Shown here: positions 22,295 through 33,310 of the stretch, in pieces
Numbering within the stretch: position 1 is the stretch's first letter
How the letters are laid out: each line of letters opens with the position of its first letter
From: Gigaspora margarita
Taxonomy: Eukaryota > Glomeromycota > Glomeromycetes > Diversisporales > Gigasporaceae
Direction of reading: 5' to 3'
Assembly (NCBI GenBank): GCA_009809945.1
Contig: WTPW01000926.1
Span: 37,966 to 101,965, forward strand
DNA: 64,000 nucleotides
Notes under the pieces: model-generated
Database searches by the model: none
Seen by the model: the letters and a program-made list of their open reading frames with translations, nothing else
What the model was told of the DNA's origin: nothing
Position numbers and translations under genes: made by a program

Positions 22295-24345
22295 ATTTAC
22301 TTAACTTTGAGTAAAGCAAAAGAATTAGATATAGGATTTTGTTCGCCAGGTACTACTTGGAAGATAAAAGGAACAGGGCCCCAAATTAAAGACATACTAG
22401 AAAAAAAACTCTTTGACAGGGCCTTTAAAAGCCTTAGGCACCTTAGTCTTTTCTTTCTACACTAGTTGTTAGATAAAAAAAATGAATCTCTAATTTTATG
22501 GTACCAACTAAAGTATCTAAAAAAGCAATCAAGTTGTGGCTGTAAAGCAAATTGGTTCAAAAAAATTAAAGACACAGTACTTATAAGCAGAGTCACCCAT
22601 GAAGTTAGTTCTTAATTTAAGGCTACATTACCAAACCTTTTATTACCTACTCCTCCAGAATATCAAATTACATTAGACAATTGGAAGAAAGAAAGAATAG
22701 TTGGTATGAGAAAACAAGTAAAGAAAAGAGAAGTAAGAAGAGTTGTACTTAAAGGCAAAGCGCGAGTTCTAACTAAACATTGGGTACTAGAAGAAAAAAT
22801 AAGTGATCTTACCCAATTAGCTTACCCATGTTCAGGTTGTAATAAAAATCAGCTTAATCAAGCTAGACAAACTATGTGTGCTAGATGGATCAATCCAAAT
22901 AAAGTCTTAGGGGTACTATTGAAATTAGAGTACAGAAACAAGATAGTGAAGTACCTTGTTCTATTTCCGCTTTCAATCGCAAAGGATTCCTGGAAAAACA
23001 ATTAGTTTCAGGCACAGAAACAAGGATAGGAAATCAAATCAAAATTGAAACCCCAGAAGAGTTCAAAATTATTAGAAACTAGCATTTTACAAAAAGTATA
23101 AAAGGCAACCTGAGAAGGTTTCTAAAAAGAAACACTGAGAAGGATAGAAGAAATTTGGTGCCTTACACTAATGGATCATTATTAGGCATAGAACATAATA
23201 GTAAGATGTGTGCAGGTTGAATTCAAGTTGCTATAAATAGGGATAGAGCTTTAACAGAATAGCAGTTAAATTAGATAGTTGGCCTATATCATTCAAGTCT
23301 GAGTTGGTAGAAATTTGGTTTGCACTTCTTATAGCACCTAGAAATAGTGAGGTTTTAATATTCATGGATAGCATAGTAGCAATTTCTAATATTGAAAGAG
23401 CAGGAAAAAACAAAGCTCACTACAAGCTATTAAAGGAAAAAAGCTTTCTTATCTTGGCAAAAATATGTGAGATAATCCAACTTAAAAGTATTGAACTATA
23501 GCTAAAGAAAGTCAAAAGTCACAGCGGGAATTTCTGAAATGAAAGGACAATAAGTTTGTTAAAGAAGCCTTAAAAAACACAAATACACCAGAGTTTTCTT
23601 TCGATTTCTAGCCAAGCTTCACTTTTCTACCATATTGGAAGAACATTTTAATCAAAAAACCCGTAAAAGAATTCTTAAAGAAAGCTTTCGATCTTTGGAA
23701 TGCAGCAGATTGGAGACTTTCTAAAGTAATAACATTCCTGAAACAGGCGCCAGATAATCTTCGCTTCAATTAATCAGTTTTCTGGAAAAGAATCAAGAAC
23801 CAGAATGGTTATAGATATACCTTACTAAACCATGGTAAAAGAGTTTCAACACAGATAAAGTGTTTAGCAGATAAGCTCCCAATACTTAGAGAACTAAGTT
23901 TCTGCAGACCAGACATTTATTCAGATACAAAATGTACAATGTGTTCGATAGGGCAAGATGAAACACAAGATCACTTAGTATTATGTCCAACTATATGAAT
24001 AGTAGTAATATAATATTATCGACATCACACTATGTATTGCATGGTCCAAACTTACAAAAGAAGATAGACTAATTCTAACCAAAAAAAACTTAAAGATTCT
24101 TGTTTGTAGAACAACTCGCGAAGAAGAATTGCATTTGAATACTAATATTATCAAAGGACTTTTTACAAAGAAAGCTACTAAAGATATTACGAACAAGTTG
24201 GGTTTGAGAAAAAAAGCATCACAATTATCAAAACTTTCTTGCACATTGGTTGGAATAGTTTTTTTGACTTTATTTGAAGACCACAATATGAATCTTTTAC
24301 GGTCTAGGAACGAAGAGAAGAAATCACGTAAGAAATAAAAAAAGA
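22295..24345 (+). pseudogene. Second LINE relic with RNase H and C-terminal region
   Basis: From 22310 the frame reads KAKELDIGFCSPGTTWKIKG, then a stretch with CSGCNKNQL (22830-22860), to a 99-codon open piece ending at 23005. RNase H follows: LVPYTNGSLLGIEHN (23155, Asp of the Y-T-D-G motif changed to Asn), then LIAPRNSEVLIFMDS and AISNIERA (23330-23400), then a K-V-K-S-H-S piece (23505-23525). The C-terminal part has CTMCSIGQDETQDHL (23935-23975), a C-x2-C...H-type motif common at LINE C-termini, and ends in a Lys/Arg-rich tail near 24338. Multiple stops and frameshifts. The first catalytic Asp is lost as well, so it is dead. Related in layout to the relic at 41-4440. Confidence 0.7.
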
Positions 24346-24880
24346 TTAGAAAGAAGATAGACCATGGGCTCCTATAAGAAAGATTAAAAAAGTAAAGTTG
24401 GATTATTTTTAGAAGGGAAGTTAGACTTATGGTCTATAGCTTTAAACAATTGGATCCAAAAGGTTGAAACCCCTTTTTGCTTAGCTCTTAATTAGAGGAT
24501 AATCCAATTCTAACTTATCCGTAAGTTAGTGCAGTGGATTGCATTTAGGTGCTGGAAGAAGCAACCAAATGATGTCAGGCTTGGTTTGTTTTAGTAATAG
24601 ATTAAAATTTTGTATTACTTTTAGAATACATGTATCTATGCAAAGCAAGCAATAGCAAAATCTGCCAAAAAATAAAAAAAATAAAAACAAAAAAAAATAA
24701 AATAAAATAAAAAATAAAAAAAAATAAAAAAAAAATAAATAAATAAAGAAAAGCATAAAAAAATTTAAAAAAAATAAATAAAAAAAAACAAAAAATAAAG
24801 CAAATTTTAATGAAGATCTACAAGTGCTATAGTACTTGTAATGATATATATACATATACATGTACCTATTTTCAAATTAA
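24346..24880. other. LINE 3' flank and A-rich tract
   Basis: Continues the LINE relic as probable 3' untranslated sequence, then an AAATAAAA-type A-rich tract at 24660-24800. The 111-codon minus-strand frame here is a poly-Phe artefact of that tract. Confidence 0.5.
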
Positions 24881-25309
24881 TAGGGTACACATGAGAATTT
24901 TTTAAAATTTTTTTAAACACCTGATAATAAGCTACCTCTATTGATTAAGTAAAATCCTGAATAATCTATATAAGATTATATTTGAAAAATTGCAAATGGT
25001 GAGCTTTTTTTTTAAAAGATTGTATTTGAAAAATATGTATTGGATAAAAAGATTATATTTGAAAACAGTTAATGGGCAAAAAGAGTATATTTAAAAGAAT
25101 ACTAATGAGATTTGTTTTCTAAATGTTATATTTGAAATGTGCTAATGAAAAATGAACAGTAGAGATTTTTTTTGTTTTAGAGACTATCAGATAGTTGTTT
25201 TTTTTAAAGAGTATAAGTTTTATTTTTTTTTATTTTGTTATTTTTTTATTTTTATTTTTTTTTATTTTTTATTTTTTTTAGAGAGCATTAGTTCTGGTTT
25301 TTTTTTTTT

Positions 25310-25320
25310 TTTTATTATTA

Positions 25321-25371
<51 letters not shown>

Positions 25372-25392
25372 TTATTATTTTTTTTATTATTA
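25310..25392. repeat. TTA microsatellite
   Basis: About 25 TTA/ATT repeats with short T-runs. A second, shorter block lies at 25590-25630 on the other side of the nested MITE. Confidence 0.95.
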
Positions 25393-25587
25393 CAGTCGAC
25401 CTCCTATAAGATCATATGTTTTTTGACTTAAGAACTTTTTTAAAATGTGCTTATTAAAGTAACTGTGCTTTTATAGAAGTATTTTTTATATGTTTAATAG
25501 TAAATTAACTTTAACAAAAAAGTGATATAGAGAGGGGTTTTTATATGATGTGATTGTAGAGGAGATGATTTTATGGGAGGTCAACTG
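25393..25587. mobile_element. Pogo/Tigger-like MITE, 195 bp
   Basis: The left end CAGTCGACCTCCTATAAGAT and the right end on the complement CAGTTGACCTCCCATAAAAT are terminal inverted repeats, with TA on both sides (25391-25392, 25588-25589). CAG-starting ends with a CTCTATAA-like motif and TA duplication fit the Tc1/mariner superfamily, pogo group. Same type as 40038-40770. Confidence 0.75.
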
Positions 25588-25595
25588 TATTATTA

Positions 25596-25628
<33 letters not shown>

Positions 25629-25857
25629 TTTAGAGAGTATCAGTTCTGGAGGTTAATTTTTTTTTTAGTAAATATTAGTTAGAAATTTTCTGAAAGGTTA
25701 TATTTTAAAAAAAAATAGACAATTCCAAACTTGCTACCTAATATTTGAAATATAGCTGATATATACCAAATTAAAAATGCTAAGCAAAAAAATTTTACTA
25801 TGCTCAAATATAATCTCATATAGGTTATTCAGGGACTGATTAAGTATAAATCTTTTA

Positions 25858-25952
25858 AAACCTGTATATTCCAAAAATATGCTATTTTTAGTTTTTATTT
25901 AAAATCATCCAAAAAAAGGTAGCTTATTTTCAAAAATTTATAGTAGTAACTC
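25858..25952. mobile_element. TGTATATTCC inverted-repeat remnant
   Basis: CTGTATATTCC at 25862 and the inverse of CAAAAATAAGCTACC at 25918-25938 resemble the two ends of the element at 26154-28470. A small internal-deletion version. Confidence 0.45.
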
Positions 25953-26306
25953 TATACATTGAATCTCTTTATAATAAACTTTGTATATAAATAACAAAAC
26001 TTTTAACTTATATAATAAATAATTCACAATATAAATACTATGGGCTTTAATAAATTTTTTAATTTAGTATAGAAAGATTGATTATAATTTTTAATAATAT
26101 AAAACATTATATAAAGAAATAAGAAAGCTTTTTTTAATGAAAATACAAATAAGTACTGTATATTCCTGAAAATAAGCTACTTTGAAAATAAGCTATCCTC
26201 TAATTTTTTCAAAAATCTCAAAAAATGCATTTGCAATTGTTATATATAAAATCCAAATTTTACTAAGTAAATCTCAAAAGTGCTATTAAGTAAACTTGTT
26301 TAGAAC

Positions 26307-26322
26307 ACAAAAATACACTTAT
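26307..26322. repeat. Target-site duplication of the LINE copy (left)
   Basis: ACAAAAATACACTTAT, identical to 28308-28323. Confidence 0.9.
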
Positions 26323-28307
26323 CATGAATTTTGAAAGCACGAAACTACTTAGTTGGAAACAATCCCACCACAACTTTAGAAAGATTCCATGAGGCAGACA
26401 ACCGAAATGGCTAAATGATATCCATGAACTGATCAGAAACCACACCCATTCTAATTTTCACCCAATCTACCCAAACCCTTTTACAACCCCAAGAATAGAC
26501 ACAGCAACACACCAATGGGCAATAACACCAGATGGATTCTTTGAAAAAACATGCCAAACTATAGGAAATGTAACAAGACTCAGTCATTAGAAATTGAATC
26601 CGCACACACACCAGCTAAGCATATGCCACAGATGCAACCTAAAATCAAATAAAGAAATAGCGAAACGATGTTACTTTACTAACGTATTATACTGGCTCAC
26701 ACACATCCAAGTCGATTATAAGCCCATTATCCACACCCACCTATCAAATATTATAACCGCCCTCAAACACAAACAAGAAAATGTTCCTCAACTGACTTAC
26801 CAACCTTTCATAAATACCTTCGATCGAATCACCTTAGATACTATCAACAAATTTACGAACATTCAATCAACTCTCTGGAGTATTTATGAACAATTAAAGA
26901 AAATAAAAACCAATTGACAAATAGAGTTCGATATAACGCATACCATGATAAGAGTTAATGGCATCCCTACTCCAGCTGCCACATTGGCAATACAACAAAT
27001 CCTCTCAACCCTACACATATACAATGCCACCTGGCCATAGATACTGAAAGTAATACTAATAGCTATAGCTGTAGCAATCACAATAACCCCGCGCAATGGT
27101 CACGTTAAAATATTTATGAACCAGAAGAGTATAAAAAACTTGATTGATATTACAATACACACACCCATATACCATCACACATCGATATACAAAATGAACT
27201 TAACAAACCTACTGCTAAGTATTAAAACTATACTGATCACAAGAGACATAACCATTACTATCAACTATAAAGAAACAATAACTCCACTGGCATCAACTAA
27301 GCCAACAGAGACAGAACTACTTACTAATCAGATCAGAAATCGCTACAGCATCCAATTCCAACACAATGACATCACCCATACACCTAGAAGATTCATTTGA
27401 TACTTAATAAATGCCCAAACCATGGCCCAATGGCACTCTCAACACAGAACCATAGACTGGAGTGACCCCAAATACCAAATCAACTAGAAACACACATACG
27501 AACAAATCTCTTACAAGAACAAACCATTATCACTATATACACATCCAGAAGACTCAATAATCAAAGCCTTCAAAATAAAACTGATCTCTAAAGAACTACC
27601 AAATCTTCTCAACCTCCACTACTGCAATCCACAAAAATATCCAAACCCGAGATGCCCCCGATATAAAATAGAATGGGAAGACGACATATACTGGATTCTG
27701 TGCCCTACAAATAATACACGAATCGATACAATCATCCACGAAACAATAAATAAAATCAATAAAAAAAACCAACTTACTAATATCAATTCCCAGCCTTTTG
27801 TAGACAACTTCATAAAACTACACCTTACAAGAACAAACACACTACCAATCGGTATCATTTCCGCTCTAACAAGCTTCCCTAGTCAAGATCCAAAAATACA
27901 AGCCAAACTAATGACCACTCTCTATCACAAAATCATCAAGAATATCCACAAGACCCTTTGGAAAACCAGCTATAATACAATAGCAAAAACAACACCGCTG
28001 TCAAACAACACAATCCAAATCCCACCTCCCACACCACTCACAGACAACCATAACCAACCAGAGCTAAAATATAGACAATTGTCCCAAAAATTTATAAACT
28101 ACAACTCATCACCTCTCACAATTAGTAATATAACCTAGTTAGGTCTGCGACCTTCCTTAGTTAAGTCTAGGTCAGAAGTAAATTAGCTTTAGCCTCCCCT
28201 TCCCACAAAATTAATATAACATATTATGGAATCCCTTGTAATATCTATATTAATTGAAATAAAGGAAACAAGGACAGACCTCACTTAAAAAAAAAAACAA
28301 AAAAAAA
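26323..28307 (+). pseudogene. 5'-truncated LINE copy with distinct base composition
   Basis: A 1,985-bp insertion flanked by a 16-bp target duplication and ending in an A-rich tail (from 28287), as produced by target-primed reverse transcription. It is clearly richer in C and in ACC/CCA/CAC codons than its surroundings. The plus-strand frame yields Thr/Ile/Asn-rich pieces with few stops (26594-26917, 27116-27400, 27911-28138 and stretches between). An A-I-T-I-T-P-R-N-G-H-V-K-I-F-M piece near 27070-27115 resembles the second strand of a LINE RNase H domain. A CNPQKYPNPRCP piece near 27625-27655 may be the C-terminal Cys motif. No reverse transcriptase core is present, so the copy is truncated at its 5' end. 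Minus-strand frames here are shadows. Confidence 0.75.
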
Positions 28308-28323
28308 ACAAAAATACACTTAT
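28308..28323. repeat. Target-site duplication of the LINE copy (right)
   Basis: ACAAAAATACACTTAT, identical to 26307-26322. Confidence 0.9.
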
Positions 28324-28727
28324 AGTAAAAATTTCATATCATTTGGGCAACCTTTTATTAGTACATTTTTCAATTTTTATAAAATTTAACAATTCAAAAA
28401 TAAGCTACTCTATGTTTTTCATATAATTTTTGGCCCAAAAAAGGTAGCTTATTTTCAGAAATATATGGTATCTAAGAGTTATATTTAAATAATAAAAAAC
28501 TTTTATTGTATTTGCTATATTATTTCAGTTAGTTATAGTACTTGTGCATAATTCTAATATTTAACTAGTTACATTAAAATAATATACTTGAAGACTTCTA
28601 AAACTTTCATATCCAACATCAAAATAAAGGATTAAAGTACATATGTATAGCTATTCTTGACATATATCTTGATTGCTGCTATACTAAAAAATGACAACAA
28701 AAGCTAGTACTTTATAACAGTTTCCTA

Positions 28728-29253
28728 TTAATTGATGATCTGCCACAAATTGGTAGTGTGATCATAGTGTAATGTAATGAAAATTACTATATAAATTCTA
28801 TAATATAGAAATAAAGCTGCCTACCCAAAAAAAATTTTTACTAAGTTAATAGGGCCATATCTACTAAGTGAAAATTGTAAAGCTCATCAGGACGAGTCTA
28901 ACAGTAGTTAGATCATTAAAATCAGCCTAGTAGATGATGAAATACCTTCAAAAACAATTGGTCAACTATATAAAATTTTATGTAAACAAATCTATTGTTT
29001 ACATATAGTTGACCAATAGTTTTTCAAAAGTATCTTAGCACTTGCTAGGCCGATTTTGATGATCTAACTACTATTAGATTCATCTTGATAAGCTCTACAA
29101 TTTTTACTTAGCAGATATAACTCTAAGAAAAAATCTTTTCTTTGGGCAGCAGCTTCATTCCTACATTCAGGATTTACATATCAAAACATAGTAAGGATCT
29201 GTATCATGTTTTACTATGATCACACTACTGATTTGTGGCAGATCATCAATTAA
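28728..29253. mobile_element. TTGATGATCTGCC inverted-repeat element with shared module
   Basis: Terminal inverted repeats of about 45 bp: TTAATTGATGATCTGCCACA on the left and the same on the complement at the right. Inside, the 80-bp module appears inverted (28880-28950) and direct (29025-29105), so the whole element folds into one hairpin. The loop contains TATATAGTTGACCAAT in inverted form. 526 bp, non-coding. Confidence 0.8.
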
Positions 29254-29780
29254 ATCAAAACACAACCAGGTACTAGACAAGGTCAACAAAAGATAAAAAA
29301 AGATGTTAGTAATTATACAAAAAAAATAATAATAATAGTATTGTAATACTTAGTGTTAGCAGTATATTATAATAACAGTATTAGTGTGTTACCTCCAAAA
29401 AATATTTAAAAAATGTAGCTTACAACATAATTAAAACTCTAAATCTATAATAAAGTTTTTTTAGTATTATCAAATTACTATTGCCATGCACAAATTATTG
29501 TTATTTTGCACTTTAACTATGGCATAGACTACATTTTTTTTGTGACCAATGTGTATTAGCATGAGTTCAACACTTATCTATACATATATAATCTCTAATT
29601 GGCTGACTATCTCATAATAAACCTACTGTAGTCCAATGATTATCTAGTAAATATAAGTCATGTGTGCATAAGAAGATATTTGCTAATTGGTTGGCTATCT
29701 TATGATAACTCATACTATTCTGAAATGTGAAAAAGTCCTCTGGCCCTCTTATAGCTAATAATCTACTAGGTTATTTTTTT
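29254..29780. other. AT-rich spacer, no gene seen
   Basis: Short AATAATAATA and GTATTAGTG-type repeats at 29320-29400, and a loosely repeated CTAATTGGCTGACTATCTCAT phrase (29593 and 29675). Nothing coding. Confidence 0.4.
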
Positions 29781-30440
29781 ATCCCTTAAACTGTAAGCAA
29801 TTCCAGGCAAATTTGCCTGGAAAATTGCTATAAATATGCTTATGATCTATATTTTTTAAAACTTAAAATATTTAATTAAAATTTTTTTTGATAATATTTG
29901 AAAATAAAGATTATATTATAGTAGTATTTAATTTTATATTATAAGAAAAAAAGTTTAAGTTGCTTATAAGCTAAAAATAGACAAATTTTAAAAAATTTAT
30001 TAGCCAAAAAAATTATTTACTTATTCTTGGCGAACTCTATAAATATTAGCTCTAGCTCTCTGTTCTAATACAATATTGTAGTTTATATAAAGGATTACAA
30101 CTTTAATTATTGCAACTTTTGTGATTTACTTGTAAAAATTAGGAACTTTAATTAGAAGTGAAAATTTTTTTTATAGATGGAAACATATAAAATTTAAGAA
30201 AATCTAAAGAAAAGCTTTATAGTAAAAATTTTAAATTAAAAACTTCAAACTTTTATTACTTTAAAGTTTATTAATAATTTTAAAAAATTTTTATAATAAA
30301 GTTTATAAAGTATATTTTAAAGAAAATATTCTATAAATAAAGTATATCCCATATTCTTAATAAATTTTTATTTTATTTAAAAAATTGTAAATATGATTAA
30401 AAATTCTAGGCAAATTTGCCTAGAATACAGTTTAAGTGAT
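29781..30440. mobile_element. Inverted-repeat element with a perfect palindrome at each end
   Basis: Left ATCCCTTAAACTGTAAGCAA and, inverted at the right, ATCACTTAAACTGTATTCTA are terminal repeats. Next to each lies a perfect 22-bp palindrome: 29801-29822 with half-site TTCCAGGCAAA and 30404-30425 with half-site TTCTAGGCAAA. About 660 bp, AT-rich, non-coding. Confidence 0.7.
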
Positions 30441-30732
30441 AGTAAAAATAAAACTACTAATGTATAATAGTGATATACTAATTTATAATCGATAATCAGT
30501 ATTTTAATTAGTGAAAAGAACATGCAATCAGAACTCCTAATTGATTAGTTGAATTTATAAATATTGACTAAAAAACTTGGCTATTCAATTTTGGTCAAGT
30601 AGATAATTATCAACTGCAAGCACTAACTTGAAAATGTTCTATACATAATTTAACTAATAATTATAAGTTATACAATGAAATTATATCAGACAAAAAAGTT
30701 AACTATATTCTAGAAGGATTCTGGTATAATTC

Positions 30733-31400
30733 CCCAAAAGTTAGTTACCTACCAGCTCATTTTACTGACCCCATATCCCCGACAGAATGTTTCACCTACA
30801 GCACTTTTTGTTGACAGAATCTTTCCTTGACATACCATGTTTTCGACATCCCCTTTCCTAGAAATCTCATATTTTCGACAAGACATTTATCTGACATAAC
30901 ATATTTCTAATTTGACTTTTCTCTGACACTAAGTTTTATTGAATGCACTTTTTCCGACAAGAACGATAAATCCAGTGATCATCACATCACGTGAAATCAT
31001 GCAACTACTTCATATGTTTACTAGCACTATCAACTCAGCCTAAATTATACTATCACCTAACCCTAATCTAACCCAACCCTAACCCTAATTTAGGCCAAGT
31101 GCTTAATCATGTGATGTGATAAACACGAATATATCACTCTACCTATTTAAACGAAATTCTAATCAGGGAAAGATCTTGTCGGAAAAAGATGTCGTAAACA
31201 TGGCATGTCAGAAAAATGTTCTTTCTGAAATATGTCATGTTAGTAAAATGCTTTTCAAAAATATGTCCTGTCAAGGAAAGGGGAAGTCGAAAACATGGTA
31301 TGTCGAGGAAAGATTCTGTCAACAAAAAATGCTGTAGGCAAAACATTCTGTCGGGGATATGGGGTCAGTAAAATGAGCTGGCGGGTAAATAGCTTTTGAG
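30733..31400. mobile_element. Foldback element with about 220-bp arms of TGTC-type repeats
   Basis: The left arm (30733-30965) and right arm (about 31160-31400) are inverted copies sharing CCAGCTCATTTTACTGACCC at the ends. Each arm is built from degenerate units of about 25-35 bp beginning TGTC and followed by an A-rich part. The middle holds GATCATCACATCACGTGA with its inverse and an AACCCTAACCCTAA tract (31074-31089). Open frames at 31116-31449 on both strands are repeat artefacts. Confidence 0.8.
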
Positions 31401-31993
31401 AAATCAAGATACAATGCCTAGAAGGGCTGATCTGCAGAATATAGGCCAAAAGCTAACTGCCCACCTGTTCACCTACCTGGCTGATGGGCTAAGATTAGTC
31501 TGTATCATACTGCACTAGCTAATTATTGGTGAATAAACTATTATTATAGTCTTTCAAGTCAACAATAAATATTGGTTTTATATTCCAAAAAAAATAGAAG
31601 GTCCTATAAAAGATAAACCACCTCAATATATACTGTGTTTTATAAATAGAATTAATAATATAACAATATTTTAAAATTTTATTTCTAACAAAATTTTTAG
31701 TAAACACCATTTTGATAGAATATTAGCTCTAAACAACAAGATTTCTCAAGTTGCTTAATAAAGCAAGCCAATTTCCAAGCTAGAGTAGTTTTAAGATCAG
31801 TGAACCCAGTGATATCCTCATGGTCATCACTTCATATGATTATTAATCTGGCATAAATTATAGTTAGTATTAGGTTATGTGATAATATAAGTTAGACCAA
31901 CATTGGTAAACAAATGACATAATTGTATGATTTTATATGATGTGATGATCTTGAAGTGTCCTAAAACTAATAGAATACTTAAGTATTATTTTG
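31401..31993. other. Spacer with a diverged relative of the foldback core
   Basis: 31800-31945 repeats the CCAGTGAT...CATCACTTCATATGAT core and its inverse, as in the centre of the foldback element at 30733. The rest is unassigned AT-rich DNA; I do not trust the 63-codon frame at 31519-31710. Confidence 0.4.
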
Positions 31994-32824
31994 ATATGTC
32001 CAGAGCAAAAATGTAGATACATGATAACTAAAAATTTAAATTTTCTATATTCAAAAGTTTTTTTAGTTTTAACAATTTAATTACAATTTTTTTTATACTA
32101 AATAAGTAAATTCGAAGCTATCTTTTAATATATTTTTTATTATATTTTTGTAGACAATTTTTTGTATAATAAATTTTTTTTAAAAAAAATATTTTAAAAA
32201 AAATTTTTAATTTTTAACATTTACACACTACCAATATGCAGCTTTAGAAGTTTGTACTAAGCAAGTGCATTGCTATGCATATGCTAAATATATGGTTAAA
32301 TTTTGAGCTTAATTGGATCAGCAGTTATTAAGATATAAATTTTTAAAATTTAATTTTCAAAATTACTATATTTTATAAAAATTGTACAAAATTTACTATA
32401 TAATTTTGTATAATTTTTTATAATTTTTATGAAAATATAGAAATTTAATTATAAAATTTTAAAAATTCATGTTTTATAACTAATGATCCAATTAAGCCCA
32501 AATTTTAACCATATATTTAGCATATACATGGCAATGCACTTGCTTAGTATAAGTTCTAAAGTTGCATATTGGTAGCGTAAATGACAAAAATCTAAAATTT
32601 TCTAAAAAAATCTCTTTTTTCAAAAAAATTGAATTTTAAAAAAAATTTATTATACAATAAATTGTTTATAAAAATAAAATAAAAAATATATTAAAAGATA
32701 GCCTAGAATCTACTTTATTTGATATAAAAAAATTGTAATTAATTGTTAAAACTAAAAAACTTTTATATATAGAAAATTTAAATTTTTAGTTATCGTGTAT
32801 CTACATTTTTACACCGGACCATAT
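31994..32824. mobile_element. ATATGTCC inverted-repeat element, 831 bp
   Basis: Left end ATATGTCCAGAGCAAAAATG and right end on the complement ATATGGTCCGGTGTAAAAAT are inverted copies. The similarity continues through GTAGATAC...GATAACT and through the arms, including GCATATGCTAAATATATGGT and the AATGCACTTGC phrase in both orientations. The same architecture occurs at 50141-51480. Non-coding. Confidence 0.75.
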
Positions 32825-33310
32825 AGGACAATAGAATTACAAGACAGTAATATAGCATTATTGAAATATTATTTTTATAATAATACAGTGTTTAGATTAT
32901 ATAAAATAGCATATATAATGATAACAAATATATTTATATATGCATATGAAATGGCCAATAAGTAAATAGTTTATTAGAATTTTAAATACGTATATAATTT
33001 ATAATTCGAAGTACTCTAATGCCTAGTATTGTTCAAATTTATCACTAAATACTAGTATTTATCAAAATTAGGCAACGGAGTCGTCACATGAACAAGTTAT
33101 AATTAATAAAAAGGTTTTATTAATAGTATCACTTATATTGCAACCTATATCACTATAATTTTTTTTATTAAAATTCACCCCCAAAATATTTTCCACATAG
33201 AATTCTAATTTAAATCTTAAAAATCATTATAATATCTTAATTTTACATTGTCATTACTCTAAAAAAAAATAAACCTTAACTTTATATTTAATACAATATA
33301 TGAATTATAA

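Larger units (their letters stand above)
24952..25836. mobile_element. CAGGACCC-family inverted-repeat element, copy 3, with nested MITE
   Basis: Ends AAATCCTGAATAATCTATAT and, inverted, AGTCCCTGAATAACCTATAT. It is flanked by a 10-bp direct repeat TGATTAAGTA (24942-24951, 25837-25846). It shares GATTATATTTGAAAA and TAATGGGCAAAA phrases with copy 2. A TA-flanked MITE sits inside it at 25393-25587, together with long T and TTA tracts. Confidence 0.75.
26154..28470. mobile_element. TGTATATTCCTGAAAATAAGC inverted-repeat element, split by a LINE
   Basis: The left end TACTGTATATTCCTGAAAAT and right end (complement) TACCATATATTTCTGAAAAT are inverted copies that continue as AAGCTAC. Without the LINE at 26323-28307 and one copy of its duplication, the element is about 316 bp. 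Non-coding itself. Confidence 0.7.

Noticed and set aside
31116..31449. Overlapping Cys-containing small frames on both strands
   Set aside because: They repeat with the TGTC-type DNA units of a foldback element; no independent coding signal.
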